From an uncultured Lachnospiraceae bacterium (GTDB taxonomy: Bacteria; Bacillota; Clostridia; Lachnospirales; Lachnospiraceae): DNA of 26,419 nucleotides. This document shows positions 1 through 7,572 of the stretch, one piece after another (the stretch's first letter is position 1; every line of letters starts with the position of its first letter). Made by a program: the position numbers and the translations under genes. The notes below the pieces were generated by a model, which worked only from the letters and a program-made list of their open reading frames with translations, was not told where the DNA came from and ran no database searches. Location of the stretch: contig USDK01000040.1 of the NCBI GenBank assembly GCA_900553355.1, forward strand, positions 1 through 26,419, in the 5' to 3' direction.

Positions 1-35
1 TGTCCATCCTCTCATTGCTTGTTTATATTTTATCC

Positions 36-1805
36 TTAATTAATGGAAATATGCAGTTGCTTAAGGTCCTGCAGTTTTCTTTTTGCCTCCATCAGTTTCT
101 GCAGCCCCGCCATATCTGTCGGCTCCAGATTCCGGGTGGCAGTCTCAATACTGTGATTCTTGATCCGTATGATCGTTTCCATGAGGGCCTTCTCTTTCTC
201 CCTCTCAGACGTCAGCTCTTCGATCCGGGTATGAAACAGCGCGGCCACTTCCCGGTGTTCTTCTTCATCTGTGAAGTGGTTCATGATCCTTGCCGGGTTT
301 ACTTCTCCTTCATCATACTGCTGAAACAGAAGCTCTGCTGCCTTCCGGTAGATCCCGTCCGAAAAATCCTCCGGCGAAATATAATCCTTGATCTGCCCGA
401 AAATCCGTTCGTCAGACACCAGCCAGGTCAGAAGGATCTTCTGAGACTTGCGGATTCCGTCCTCTTTCTCCCGTGTATGTGCCGTCTTCGGCCGGCTGGC
501 CGGCTTTGCCAGTCCTTCCTGTACCGCCATCTTTCCTACCAGCCTGCGGAGCTCCTCATAGCCGACATGATACTTTTCAGCGACCGCCTCGATGTAGTTG
601 CCCCGCTCAATCTCTTCTTCGAATCTTCCCAGACGTCTTGCCGCCTCATTCAGAAAAGCCGTCTTTCCTTCCGGCGACTTAAGGTCATAATCCTTTTCCA
701 GAACCTCAAGACTGAACATAAAACCATTTCTGGCATTGGCGATCCTTTCTTCAAAAGCATCCGCTCCCAGATTTTTAATAAACTCATCTGGATCCTTATA
801 GGGCTCCATCCGGATGATCCTTGCAGTGATGCCTGCCTCTCTTAAGATAGGGAGCGCCCTCAGAGCCGCCCTGGTCCCGGCTTCATCACTGTCATATGTA
901 AGATACACTTCCTGCACATACCGCTTAATCAAAGAAGCATGTCCCGGTGTCAGGGCTGTGCCAAGCGACGCCACCGCATTGGTAAATCCCGCCTGATGAA
1001 GCGAGATCACATCCATATATCCCTCGCAGAGCAGAAAATATGGTTTTCTGGAAGTCCTCGCCCGAAAAAGCCCGTACAGATTTCTGCTCTTGTCAAAAAT
1101 CATGGTCTCCGGAGAGTTCAGGTATTTCGGCTTTGCATCTCCCATCACCCGGCCGCCGAAGCCGATGACACGGTTATTGGCATCCATAATGGGAAACATG
1201 ACACGGTTCCAGAATTTGTCATGGGGTCCATGCTTTTCATCCATCGTGACCAATCCGGACTGGGCAAGCATGTCGTCCCCATACCCTTTGGACTTCAGGA
1301 ACTGGTACAAGGAATTACTGTATTTACTGGAATATCCGAGGCCAAACGCCTTGATCGTATCATCACTGAGCTTCCGCCCCTTCAGATATGCCATCGCCTG
1401 CTGTCCTGCGCTGCTTTTAAGCTGCACATAGTAGAACTGGGCCGCGCGCTTGTGGATCTCCAGAAGAACGGCTCTGGTATCCGCTCTCCTTTTTTCTTCC
1501 TTCGAATACTCCTGCTCAGGCAGATCGACGCCTGCCCGGTCAGCCAGGTAACGCAGGGCTTCCACAAACGTATAATTTTCATATTCCATGAGAAAAGTGA
1601 ATACATTTCCCCCTGCCCCACAGCCAAAGCAATAATACATCTGCTTTTGTCTGCTGACAGAAAAAGAAGGCGACTTTTCATTATGGAACGGGCAGAGTCC
1701 AAAGTAGGAACTCCCTTTTTTCTGTAATTTCACATAGGAAGAAATAACGTCAACGATATCATTTCTGGATCTTACTTCTTCAATAATCTCATCGCTGTAA
1801 TACAT
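36..1805 (-). CDS. dnaG: DNA primase DnaG
   Basis: Synthesises RNA primers at the replication fork with the DnaB-type helicase. The 589-residue product has the three expected parts. An N-terminal CHC2 zinc finger has Cys38, His41, Cys59 and Cys62. A TOPRIM catalytic core has EGYMD at 261-265 and the metal-binding DSDEAG motif at 305-310. The C-terminal part is a divergent helicase-interaction region. Length is normal for Firmicutes. The ATG at 1805 starts the conserved MYYSDEIIEEVRSRNDIV-type N terminus, but the ribosome binding site is weak. A strong AGGAGG (1838-1843) lies too far upstream and precedes a five-codon in-frame mini-ORF instead. It lies 71 bp after dgt, and the usual next gene, rpoD, would begin just outside the window: the 35 bases after the stop contain an AGAGGA motif that fits its ribosome binding site. 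Confidence 0.97.
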   Translation of the reverse strand: MYYSDEIIEEVRSRNDIVDVISSYVKLQKKGSSYFGLCPFHNEKSPSFSVSRQKQMYYCFGCGAGGNVFTFLMEYENYTFVEALRYLADRAGVDLPEQEYSKEEKRRADTRAVLLEIHKRAAQFYYVQLKSSAGQQAMAYLKGRKLSDDTIKAFGLGYSSKYSNSLYQFLKSKGYGDDMLAQSGLVTMDEKHGPHDKFWNRVMFPIMDANNRVIGFGGRVMGDAKPKYLNSPETMIFDKSRNLYGLFRARTSRKPYFLLCEGYMDVISLHQAGFTNAVASLGTALTPGHASLIKRYVQEVYLTYDSDEAGTRAALRALPILREAGITARIIRMEPYKDPDEFIKNLGADAFEERIANARNGFMFSLEVLEKDYDLKSPEGKTAFLNEAARRLGRFEEEIERGNYIEAVAEKYHVGYEELRRLVGKMAVQEGLAKPASRPKTAHTREKEDGIRKSQKILLTWLVSDERIFGQIKDYISPEDFSDGIYRKAAELLFQQYDEGEVNPARIMNHFTDEEEHREVAALFHTRIEELTSEREKEKALMETIIRIKNHSIETATRNLEPTDMAGLQKLMEAKRKLQDLKQLHISIN

Positions 1806-1808
1806 TCT

Positions 1809-1823
1809 TTACGCTCTTTTCAC
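1809..1823 (-). other. Possible leader mini-ORF before dnaG
   Basis: A GTG codon followed by three codons and TAA (four residues) lies in the dnaG frame and ends three bases before the dnaG ATG. It sits 14 nt after a consensus AGGAGG, whereas dnaG itself has no good Shine-Dalgarno sequence at normal spacing. It may be a translational-coupling device that keeps primase synthesis low, or it may be chance; the spacing from AGGAGG to the GTG is longer than ideal. Confidence 0.2.
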
Positions 1824-1876
1824 CTTGATGACAAATGCCTCCTATTATAATATTCGACAAAACCATCTGATTTCCT

Positions 1877-2884
1877 TTAAATTTTCCACGATTCCGGAAT
1901 AAAAAATTCTTCAAACTTTTTTACCGCATAGGTATCTGTCATTCCGGCAATATAATCACAGACCACCTGCTCTCTGGATTCCCCATCTTCATCAATCATA
2001 CGAAGGAACTGTTCTGGAAGGACTTCCAGATAATCGATATAAAATTCATAAAGATTCTTGATCATATGGATTGCCTTCTTTTCCTCACCTTTTGCCACTG
2101 GATTCTGGTAGACGCTTTCAAACAAAAATCCCCGAAGCCCCATCATAGCTTCTCCAACCTGCGGAGACATCCGGATTTCCGGCTGATCCATGCTGTTGAT
2201 GATCACATTATGTACCATAGTATCCAGCCGGATCTTCGGAGACTCCCCCAGCACTTTCCGGAATTTTTCAGGTATATCCGTCTCTTTTAAGATTCCTCCC
2301 CGGATTGCATCGTCAATGTCATGATTAATATATGCGATCTTGTCGGAAAGACGTACGATCTGTCCCTCCAGGGTATGCGGATTTCCACTGGATTTATGAT
2401 TCCGGATACCATCTCTGACTTCCCAGGTCAGATTAAGTCCCCGTCCCTGCCGTTCCAGCCGTTCTACTACCCTCACACTCTGCTCATGATGGCGGAAACC
2501 CAGAGGACAGATCTGGTTCAGTGCCCTTTCTCCTGCATGGCCAAAGGGCGTGTGTCCCAGGTCATGTCCCAGTGCAATGGCTTCTGTCAGATCTTCATTC
2601 AGCCGAAGCGCCTTGGCAATGGTCCGGGCATTCTGGGACACCTCCAGGGTATGGGTAAGACGGGTACGATAATGATCTCCCTTAGGAAGCAGAAAGACCT
2701 GAGTCTTTTGCTTCAGCCTCCGGAAAGACTTGCAGTGCAGGATACGGTCCCTGTCCCGTTGAAATACCGGGCGGATATCGCACTCCTCTTCCGGCCGCTC
2801 GCGTCCTGCTGATTTGCTGCTTAATGTGGCATAAGGACTTAGATAAGTGTTTTCTCTGATTTCCAGCTGTTCTCTGATGGTCAT
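1877..2884 (-). CDS. dgt: dGTP triphosphohydrolase (dGTPase), HD superfamily
   Basis: Hydrolyses dNTPs, classically dGTP, to the deoxynucleoside and tripolyphosphate. The 335-residue protein has the HD-domain metal ligands in the expected order: His78 in RLTHTLEV, His107-Asp108 in GHDLGHTPFGH, and Asp181 in RLSDKIAY. The PVFQRDRDRILHCKSFRRLKQKTQV-like N-terminal stretch (39-63) is typical of the bacterial dGTPase-like family of about 330-340 residues. The start overlaps the stop of the upstream polyphosphate:AMP phosphotransferase gene by 4 bp (ATGA), so the two are translationally coupled, and dnaG follows 71 bp downstream. Actual substrate preference among dNTPs cannot be read from the sequence. 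Confidence 0.93.
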   Translation of the reverse strand: MTIREQLEIRENTYLSPYATLSSKSAGRERPEEECDIRPVFQRDRDRILHCKSFRRLKQKTQVFLLPKGDHYRTRLTHTLEVSQNARTIAKALRLNEDLTEAIALGHDLGHTPFGHAGERALNQICPLGFRHHEQSVRVVERLERQGRGLNLTWEVRDGIRNHKSSGNPHTLEGQIVRLSDKIAYINHDIDDAIRGGILKETDIPEKFRKVLGESPKIRLDTMVHNVIINSMDQPEIRMSPQVGEAMMGLRGFLFESVYQNPVAKGEEKKAIHMIKNLYEFYIDYLEVLPEQFLRMIDEDGESREQVVCDYIAGMTDTYAVKKFEEFFIPESWKI

Positions 2885-4398
2885 GATCGTTTCAGTCCCT
2901 TCTTTTCCTTTAATTTCTCCTCAATGGCATTGACCACCGTCTCCAGAACCTTGATTCTGGCATAATATTTGCAGTTTCCCTCCACAACAATCCACGGAGC
3001 ATACGGGGAAGAAGTACGGATCAGCATCTCATTGACTGCTTCCTCATACAGATCCCACTTTTCCCGGTTCCGCCAGTCTTCATCGGTAACCTTCCACTGT
3101 TTGTCCGGGTTCTCCTGTCTGGCCTGAAATCTTCTGGCCTGTTCATCCTTGTCGATCTGCATCCAGAACTTAAGAACAACCGCCCCTGCATCCGCCAGAT
3201 CTGCTTCCATGTCATTAATTTCCTTATAAGCCCTCTGCCACTCTTTTCTGCTGCAGAAACCTTCAATCCGTTCCACCATGACTCTCCCGTACCAGGTCCG
3301 GTCGAAGATGGTTACATGTCCGGCTTTTGGCATATCTGTCCAGAAACGCCAGAGATAATGATGGGCTTTTTCAATATCATTGGGAGACGCGGTCGGGTGG
3401 ACTACATACCCCCTGGGATCCATCTTCTGGGTCAGCCGTTTGATTGCTCCGCCTTTTCCGCCTGCATCCCAGCCTTCAAATCCCAGTACCACCGGGATCC
3501 GATACCGGTAAAGCTCTCCGTGAAGCTTCTGAATCTTTTTCTGCAGATGATCCAGCTTTTCCTTATACTCTTCTTTGGTATAGGAGAGGGTCAGATCCGC
3601 CTTGGAAAGAACCGATTCTTTTAGCAGTCTGTCGTCCACTGCCAGAGCCATCACTTCGCTTTCTTCTTTTGCCATAGCGGCTTCTTCTGCTTCTTTTATC
3701 TTATATTCCAGTGTCTGGGCCACGATGCTGTATATCTTTGCCGTTGCAAACTTCCGGTCTGTAGCCTCTACAATATGCCAGGGTGCATAGGCAGTATCTG
3801 TCCTGAGAAGCATCTCTTCATTCATAGCCTGATATTCTTTAAAATGCTTATTTCTCTTCAGATCCCCCTTGCTGACTCTCCAGGCAGTATCCTTGGAATC
3901 CAAAAGCTTCTGAAATCGTTTCTTCTGCTCCTTCTGATCAATATCCAGGAAGATCTTAATGATGACCATTCCATCTGCCGTCAGCTGCTCCTCAAAGGAA
4001 CAGATGGATCTGAAAGCCTTGTCCACTTCTTTGCCGTTAGTCTTTCCATCAAACCGATCTACCAGCACCTTACGGTACCAGCTGCTGTCATAGATGGCGA
4101 TCCGTCCCTTGGCCGGCATTTTCGTCCAGAAACGCCAGAGGAAGGGGTGCATCCTTTCTTCCTCCGTCTCATTCTTTACCGCATATACCTGAAATCCTCT
4201 GGGATCCAGCGCCTGGATCAGCTCACCGATCTGCACTCCTTTTCCTGACGCGCCGTATCCCTCAAAAGCGATCATGACCGGGATCTTCCATTTCTGACAT
4301 TCCCTTTGAAGCCTTCCGACTTTCGGTGTCAGTTTCTCCATCCTCTGATTATAGTCTTCTTTTTCCAGCTTCTTTTTCAGATCAATCTTCTCCAGCAT
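2881..4398 (-). CDS. pap: Polyphosphate:AMP phosphotransferase, two-domain PPK2 (class II)
   Basis: Transfers phosphate from inorganic polyphosphate to AMP, giving ADP. The 505-residue product is a tandem fusion of two PPK2 domains, as in known class II PPK2 enzymes of about 475-500 residues. Domain 1 (about 20-235) has Walker A GYGASGKG at 47-54. Its Walker B region reads YDSSWYRKVLVDR, with Ser where active PPK2 domains have Arg after the Asp. Domain 2 (about 275-495) has an intact Walker A GWDAGGKG at 309-316 and FDRTWYGRVMVER around 365-377, so the C-terminal half is the likely catalytic half. The ATG is preceded by AGGAGGG at good spacing. A TATAAT at 4436-4441 on this strand is a plausible -10 element, without a clear -35. 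It heads the pap-dgt-dnaG cluster, linking polyphosphate/nucleotide metabolism with replication genes. Confidence 0.92.
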   Translation of the reverse strand: MLEKIDLKKKLEKEDYNQRMEKLTPKVGRLQRECQKWKIPVMIAFEGYGASGKGVQIGELIQALDPRGFQVYAVKNETEEERMHPFLWRFWTKMPAKGRIAIYDSSWYRKVLVDRFDGKTNGKEVDKAFRSICSFEEQLTADGMVIIKIFLDIDQKEQKKRFQKLLDSKDTAWRVSKGDLKRNKHFKEYQAMNEEMLLRTDTAYAPWHIVEATDRKFATAKIYSIVAQTLEYKIKEAEEAAMAKEESEVMALAVDDRLLKESVLSKADLTLSYTKEEYKEKLDHLQKKIQKLHGELYRYRIPVVLGFEGWDAGGKGGAIKRLTQKMDPRGYVVHPTASPNDIEKAHHYLWRFWTDMPKAGHVTIFDRTWYGRVMVERIEGFCSRKEWQRAYKEINDMEADLADAGAVVLKFWMQIDKDEQARRFQARQENPDKQWKVTDEDWRNREKWDLYEEAVNEMLIRTSSPYAPWIVVEGNCKYYARIKVLETVVNAIEEKLKEKKGLKRS

Positions 4399-4483
4399 AC
4401 AATCCCTCCTGTTCTTTTTCAGAATATTATTCTCTATTATACATCATTTTCAATATTTCACGACATAAAAGAGGAGAATTATC

Positions 4484-4514
4484 AAAAAAAGAGACAGGAA
4501 TACTCCTGTCTTTT
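4484..4514 (-). terminator. Intrinsic terminator after the XRE-type regulator
   Basis: A 7-bp GACAGGA/TCCTGTC stem with an ATAC-type loop is followed on the minus strand by a long T run (with one C). It is also followed by four T on the plus strand, so it may work in both directions. It lies 80 nt after the regulator's stop codon and separates it from pap. Confidence 0.7.
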
Positions 4515-4593
4515 CCGCAATGCCAAACACCTATGGATGCCATTATACCACGGGCGAGATTATTACTACTCAATATTTATATTTTATACTCAG

Positions 4594-4836
4594 TTATTCG
4601 TCTTCAAAAATTGTTTCGTTCATTTCTGGGAAATCAAGAAGATCCGCAACGGTCATATTCAACCCAACCGCAAGGCGATGCAAAGTTCTGAGAGTAATAT
4701 TCTTTGTTTTGCCGGTCATGATATCTTGTATGGTCGTATGACTTACGCCGGATAATGTACAGAGTTTATTGACCGTTATATTTTCTTTTTCGCATATGGT
4801 AAGCAGTCTTTTTGCGATTGCGTCTGCATAAGTCAT
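4594..4836 (-). CDS. Small XRE-family helix-turn-helix regulator
   Basis: An 80-residue single-domain DNA-binding protein. A Cro/C1-type HTH spans about residues 7-66, with the recognition region around 21-41 (TVNKLCTLSGVSHTTIQDIM). A short acidic tail ends in FEDE. The ATG at 4836 was chosen over the longer open frame to 4986, because the extension would run through the divergent promoter region, while 4836 has a GGAAGG motif upstream and starts the conserved MTYADAIAKRLL sequence. It is divergent from an uncharacterised gene pair and faces a perfect inverted-repeat operator. It is probably an autoregulated repressor of that pair. No effector or protease domain is visible. Confidence 0.85.
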   Translation of the reverse strand: MTYADAIAKRLLTICEKENITVNKLCTLSGVSHTTIQDIMTGKTKNITLRTLHRLAVGLNMTVADLLDFPEMNETIFEDE

Positions 4837-4865
4837 ACCGTCTCGCCTTCCTCTCTCAATTTCTA

Positions 4866-4895
4866 TTGAGATTATATGCGGTTCTGGTTTATAAT
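4866..4895 (+). promoter_or_regulatory. Sigma-A-type promoter for the small unknown gene and EcsC gene
   Basis: TTGAGA (4866-4871) and TATAAT (4890-4895) are separated by 18 bp, and the operator palindrome begins 1 bp after the -10 box. On the other strand, a second TATAAT (complement of 4871-4876) overlaps this -35 element and could serve the divergent regulator gene. Only one direction may then be used efficiently at a time. Confidence 0.65.
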
Positions 4896-4896
4896 A

Positions 4897-4914
4897 TTGT
4901 CGGTAAACCGACAA
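4897..4914. promoter_or_regulatory. Operator palindrome between divergent genes
   Basis: An 18-bp element, TTGTCGGT-AA-ACCGACAA, has perfectly matched 8-bp arms. It covers the predicted transcription start of the plus-strand promoter and lies where the -35 region of the minus-strand promoter would be. It is the obvious binding site for the adjacent XRE-type regulator, by position and symmetry; binding is inferred. Confidence 0.7.
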
Positions 4915-4942
4915 CCATAAAATTGGAAAGAGAGGGGAGTAT

Positions 4943-5173
4943 ATGATGTTGCCGGAATTTTTGAGACGCATAAAAGAAGCTGACACAAAAGAATCTATGG
5001 AACTCGTAAATCAGCACTTGGATTTGGCGCAACAATGCGCGAAACAAATAAAAAAAGAATGGGATGATTATACAGCAGGACGCGCTGTGACATATGATGG
5101 GGCAGACTATCAGAGGCTAATTGATCGTGCGGAAGAAAAAGTCACAGAGTACAATTACATAAAAGATATATAA
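4943..5173 (+). CDS. Small uncharacterised protein (76 aa)
   Basis: Not recognised. The product is hydrophilic, lacks a signal peptide or membrane segment, and looks mainly helical, with many Lys, Glu and Asp residues and two Cys-free halves. It starts MMLPEFLRRIKEADT. Two consecutive ATG codons follow AGAGGGGAG; the second (4946) has the better spacing, so the true start may be one codon later. It is the first gene after the operator-controlled promoter and is followed 138 bp later by an EcsC-family gene on the same strand, with no terminator seen between them. The 138-bp gap holds only short stop-rich reading frames and no convincing promoter. Base composition is AT-richer than the flanking core genes. 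Confidence 0.65.
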   Translation: MMLPEFLRRIKEADTKESMELVNQHLDLAQQCAKQIKKEWDDYTAGRAVTYDGADYQRLIDRAEEKVTEYNYIKDI

Positions 5174-5311
5174 AACAGGAGTACGCTTCGGAGCGATTAG
5201 TGTAGACACACAGAATAGTATGTCGTAAGATAAACTTATCAAATGGAGCTCGCGAAATTTTCATGGACTATTATGGATTGAGCTTTCTATAAATAAAGGG
5301 GGAATTGGTAA

Positions 5312-6040
5312 ATGGAAGAAAAAACAAAATCAAAAAGAAAAATTATCACACAGGAAGATATCATGAAATTACTAGACGCCTGCTATGAAAAATGTTTAGA
5401 CGGCATCCCTAAGGTCAGCCCAAGCGTGGCAGATTTAGCCGCTGATTATTTAGATAAGAACAATAATAAAGAAGAAGCTTGCAAAGTAATGCTCAGAAAT
5501 CAGATTATAAAATGTACAACTTCAGGAGCATTGAGCGGATTGGGGGGATTTGTTAGCATGCCCGTCGCGATTCCCGCCAATATTGGAAGTGTACTATATG
5601 TCCAAATGAGGATGATTTCTTGTGTCGCCTATATGGCTGATTATGATTTAAACAGCGATCAAACACAGACATTCATTTATGCCTGCCTGGCAGGTGTTTC
5701 GGTAAACGGACTATTAAAGCAAGCAGGAATACAGTTTGGCGTTAAATTCGCCAATAGCTTGATAAAGAAAATTCCGGGCACTGTATTAACAAAAATTAAT
5801 CAGAAGGTGGGATTCCGATTTATTACTAAGTTCGGCTCAAAGGGTTTAGTAAATCTTGGTAAATTAGTGCCGGGAGTTGGAGCGGTGGTCGGTGGTGGAC
5901 TCGATTTAGTTGAAACAAAAATCATCGCAAATCGAGCCTACAACTGGTTTTTCAAGGGTGATTTTTCAGTTGATGACGAGAAAGAAGAAGATCTTATTAT
6001 CGATGTGAATGAAACAGATTTCATAAATACTGAACCATAG
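5312..6040 (+). CDS. EcsC-family protein
   Basis: A 242-residue protein resembling the EcsC family, named after the third gene of the Bacillus ecs locus; its biochemical function is unknown. The features visible are a charged, Lys-rich N terminus, then a Gly/Ala-rich amphipathic stretch with SGALSGLGGFVSMPVAIPAN (about 70-91). A second Gly-rich hydrophobic segment, KLVPGVGAVVGGGLDL (about 184-200), precedes NRAYNWFF, and the C-terminal tail is acidic. These Gly-rich segments suggest membrane association rather than a classical transporter. The ATG follows GGGGG at roughly 9-nt spacing. It probably belongs to the repressor-controlled unit with the 76-residue gene upstream. No plus-strand terminator of its own is seen; the hairpin of the convergent tRNA gene may serve both. 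Confidence 0.75.
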   Translation: MEEKTKSKRKIITQEDIMKLLDACYEKCLDGIPKVSPSVADLAADYLDKNNNKEEACKVMLRNQIIKCTTSGALSGLGGFVSMPVAIPANIGSVLYVQMRMISCVAYMADYDLNSDQTQTFIYACLAGVSVNGLLKQAGIQFGVKFANSLIKKIPGTVLTKINQKVGFRFITKFGSKGLVNLGKLVPGVGAVVGGGLDLVETKIIANRAYNWFFKGDFSVDDEKEEDLIIDVNETDFINTEP

Positions 6041-6115
6041 AAACAGCAAGAAAATAGTAAGGCTACTTGATTTTTGGACTAATATCCTTGTGCGTGAACC
6101 GGAGATCTTTTAGAT

Positions 6116-6157
6116 AAAAAAAGCCCTTATCTTACTAGAACCTTAGTAAGATAAGGG
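6116..6157 (-). terminator. Terminator of tRNA-Leu
   Basis: A perfect 14-bp stem (6124-6137 with 6144-6157) with a 6-nt loop is followed by seven T residues in the minus-strand transcript. It begins 7 nt after the mature tRNA 3' end. Being symmetric, it may also stop transcripts coming from the convergent EcsC gene, although only three T follow on that strand. Confidence 0.9.
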
Positions 6158-6164
6158 TTTAACG

Positions 6165-6248
6165 TGCGGAAGATGGGACTTGAACCCACACGGCACGAAT
6201 GCCACAAGATCCTTAGTCTTGCTCGTCTGCCAGTTCCGACACTTCCGC
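6165..6248 (-). tRNA. tRNA-Leu (anticodon AAG)
   Basis: An 84-nt class II tRNA has a 7-bp acceptor stem (GCGGAAG with CTTCCGC) and a long variable arm. The anticodon stem is CAAGA/TCTTG around the loop CTAAGGA, giving anticodon AAG at 6212-6214 (read as inosine at position 34, decoding CUN Leu codons). The T arm contains GGTTCAAGTC. The discriminator is A and CCA is not encoded. It has its own promoter and terminator, so it is a single-gene transcription unit. Confidence 0.95.
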
Positions 6249-6277
6249 AAACCGGACTCTCAAACCGTCCGAAGAAT

Positions 6278-6306
6278 ATATTACTATACACACGCCTAAA
6301 AGTCAA
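6278..6306 (-). promoter_or_regulatory. Promoter of tRNA-Leu
   Basis: TTGACT (complement of 6301-6306) and TAATAT (complement of 6278-6283) are separated by exactly 17 bp. The -35 box overlaps the TGA stop codon of the upstream DUF5662 gene. The predicted start lies about 25 nt before the mature tRNA, and the leader can form a short CGGAC/GTCCG hairpin before the RNase P site. Confidence 0.8.
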
Positions 6307-6845
6307 CACCCTTTTTTCAAAATATTTTTCCTGATGTAGCGAAAGGTCTCCTTCTCTCCTTTTTCGGCCAGCATTTTTAAAAGAAAATGCAGCAGCCTGG
6401 CTGTATCCGGATGGATCATCTTCCCGAGCTTTGCAGCTCCTTTCTCGTAATACTCCAGAGGATCCTGGTCTGTATACGCCTTTCCCCGATAAGTCTTGGA
6501 AGCCGCAATCCGGTCCATAAACATCTCAATCACATATCTGACCGGCATTTTCTGTCCCACAATTCCTTCCTCCGGGTCTGCGCTGTAATCAATCCAGTAC
6601 TCATAATGGTGCTTATTTCTTCCTTTGTGGTGGAGCCATGCTTTGGAGTACCCGGTAGCCTCCCTCTCCGCATTATTGGGGCTTCGGTTCCCCTGGTAAT
6701 ACTTACATCCTACCAGGAATTCCGTCGGAGAATATTTGGACATGTCATGAAGGAGCCCCTGGCGAAAGAGCCCCACCTGAAAACACTGTTTCATCACCAG
6801 CCACTTGTGATGATTGATTGTCTTAAAATGTTCCAACGCTTTCAT
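6303..6845 (-). CDS. DUF5662 family protein
   Basis: A 180-residue protein matching the DUF5662 family common in Lachnospiraceae. Function is not established. It is rich in conserved histidines arranged like an HD-type metal-dependent fold: His12-His13, HD at 33-34 in LLHDMSKYSP, then the HHKGRNKHHYEYW block in the middle. This suggests a phosphohydrolase-like active site, which is inference only. No signal peptide or membrane segment is seen. The ATG at 6845 starts the typical MKALEHFKTINHHKW sequence. It lies 51 bp after the TraX-family gene in the same direction and ends inside the tRNA-Leu promoter. Confidence 0.85.
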   Translation of the reverse strand: MKALEHFKTINHHKWLVMKQCFQVGLFRQGLLHDMSKYSPTEFLVGCKYYQGNRSPNNAEREATGYSKAWLHHKGRNKHHYEYWIDYSADPEEGIVGQKMPVRYVIEMFMDRIAASKTYRGKAYTDQDPLEYYEKGAAKLGKMIHPDTARLLHFLLKMLAEKGEKETFRYIRKNILKKGC

Positions 6846-6896
6846 CGTCTCTGTCCTTCTTTACATAACATCCCGGTCTGTACGTTTCCTGTTCCA

Positions 6897-7532
6897 TCAT
6901 CCTGCCATCTGGCTGATCCCATATAAAATCAGCAGATGCGCCGGATAAAACACATAAAAGAAATACTTCATGCTTCTTCCCCTTTTTCCATTATATAGCG
7001 CAATCGGAATCATAGATAATATCCCGAACTTCTGGATCATTCCCTGATACAGGAAATTCCAGCAGCCGCCTGCCGCCACAGCAAGAGTTCTCGACTCACG
7101 AAAAATATAAAAGAAAAAAATCAGCAGGATTCCTCTGAAATTATAATCGCTTCTTATAGTTACAGCAAGCCACATAGCCAGAAGAAGAATCACTGCCTTC
7201 ACCGGCCACTCCTGATTTCTGGAAAGCAAAAGCATCATTCCAATACCAATCAGCAAAGTAAAGAACACATTCTGATGACCGGATTCCAAAAATACCCCTT
7301 GAAACGCAAGATCAAACGGGATCTCCGACAACAGTGCAAAGGCTCCCAGTCTTATCATATATTTATATACGTCATGGGTGTGAAAGAACCCTTCCACGAT
7401 CAGGAAGCAAAAAATCGGAAACGCCAGCCGGCCCGCACACCGCATCCATACCTCTGCCGGGAATAATACGGCTCCTGTATGATCCAGGGCCATGGAGAGA
7501 ATGGCAATGCACTTCAGCCAGAAGGCATCCAT
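6897..7532 (-). CDS. TraX family membrane protein (acyltransferase-like)
   Basis: An integral membrane protein of 211 residues with about seven or eight hydrophobic segments. It matches the TraX family (the F-plasmid member acetylates pilin), whose chromosomal relatives in Firmicutes have no assigned substrate. Typical family features are the N-terminal KCIAILSMALDHTGAVLF stretch with an Asp-His pair, followed by GRLAFPIFCFLIVEGF and EIPFDLAF. The frame remains open to a TTG at 7586 that overlaps the stop of the upstream GH13-like gene. I prefer the ATG at 7532 because it starts the conserved domain, but its GGAG motif is about 16 nt away. The coupled TTG start, preceded by AAAGGA, is therefore a real alternative. 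Confidence 0.85.
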   Translation of the reverse strand: MDAFWLKCIAILSMALDHTGAVLFPAEVWMRCAGRLAFPIFCFLIVEGFFHTHDVYKYMIRLGAFALLSEIPFDLAFQGVFLESGHQNVFFTLLIGIGMMLLLSRNQEWPVKAVILLLAMWLAVTIRSDYNFRGILLIFFFYIFRESRTLAVAAGGCWNFLYQGMIQKFGILSMIPIALYNGKRGRSMKYFFYVFYPAHLLILYGISQMAG

Positions 7533-7572
7533 ACACCGTATCTGCACACTCCAATGTCTGTTTACGTCTTGA

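Noticed and set aside
939..1727. Long plus-strand open frame opposite dnaG
   Set aside because: It is a shadow of a clearly conserved gene, has no ribosome binding site and gives no recognisable protein.
1844..1849. TATAAT between dgt and dnaG as a dnaG promoter
   Set aside because: No acceptable -35 at 16-18 bp, and the AGGAGG directly after it would lie at the transcription start.
4484..6248. Integrated element at tRNA-Leu with attachment repeats
   Set aside because: I found no convincing copy of the tRNA 3' end on the far side of the module and no integrase, so no att sites are claimed.
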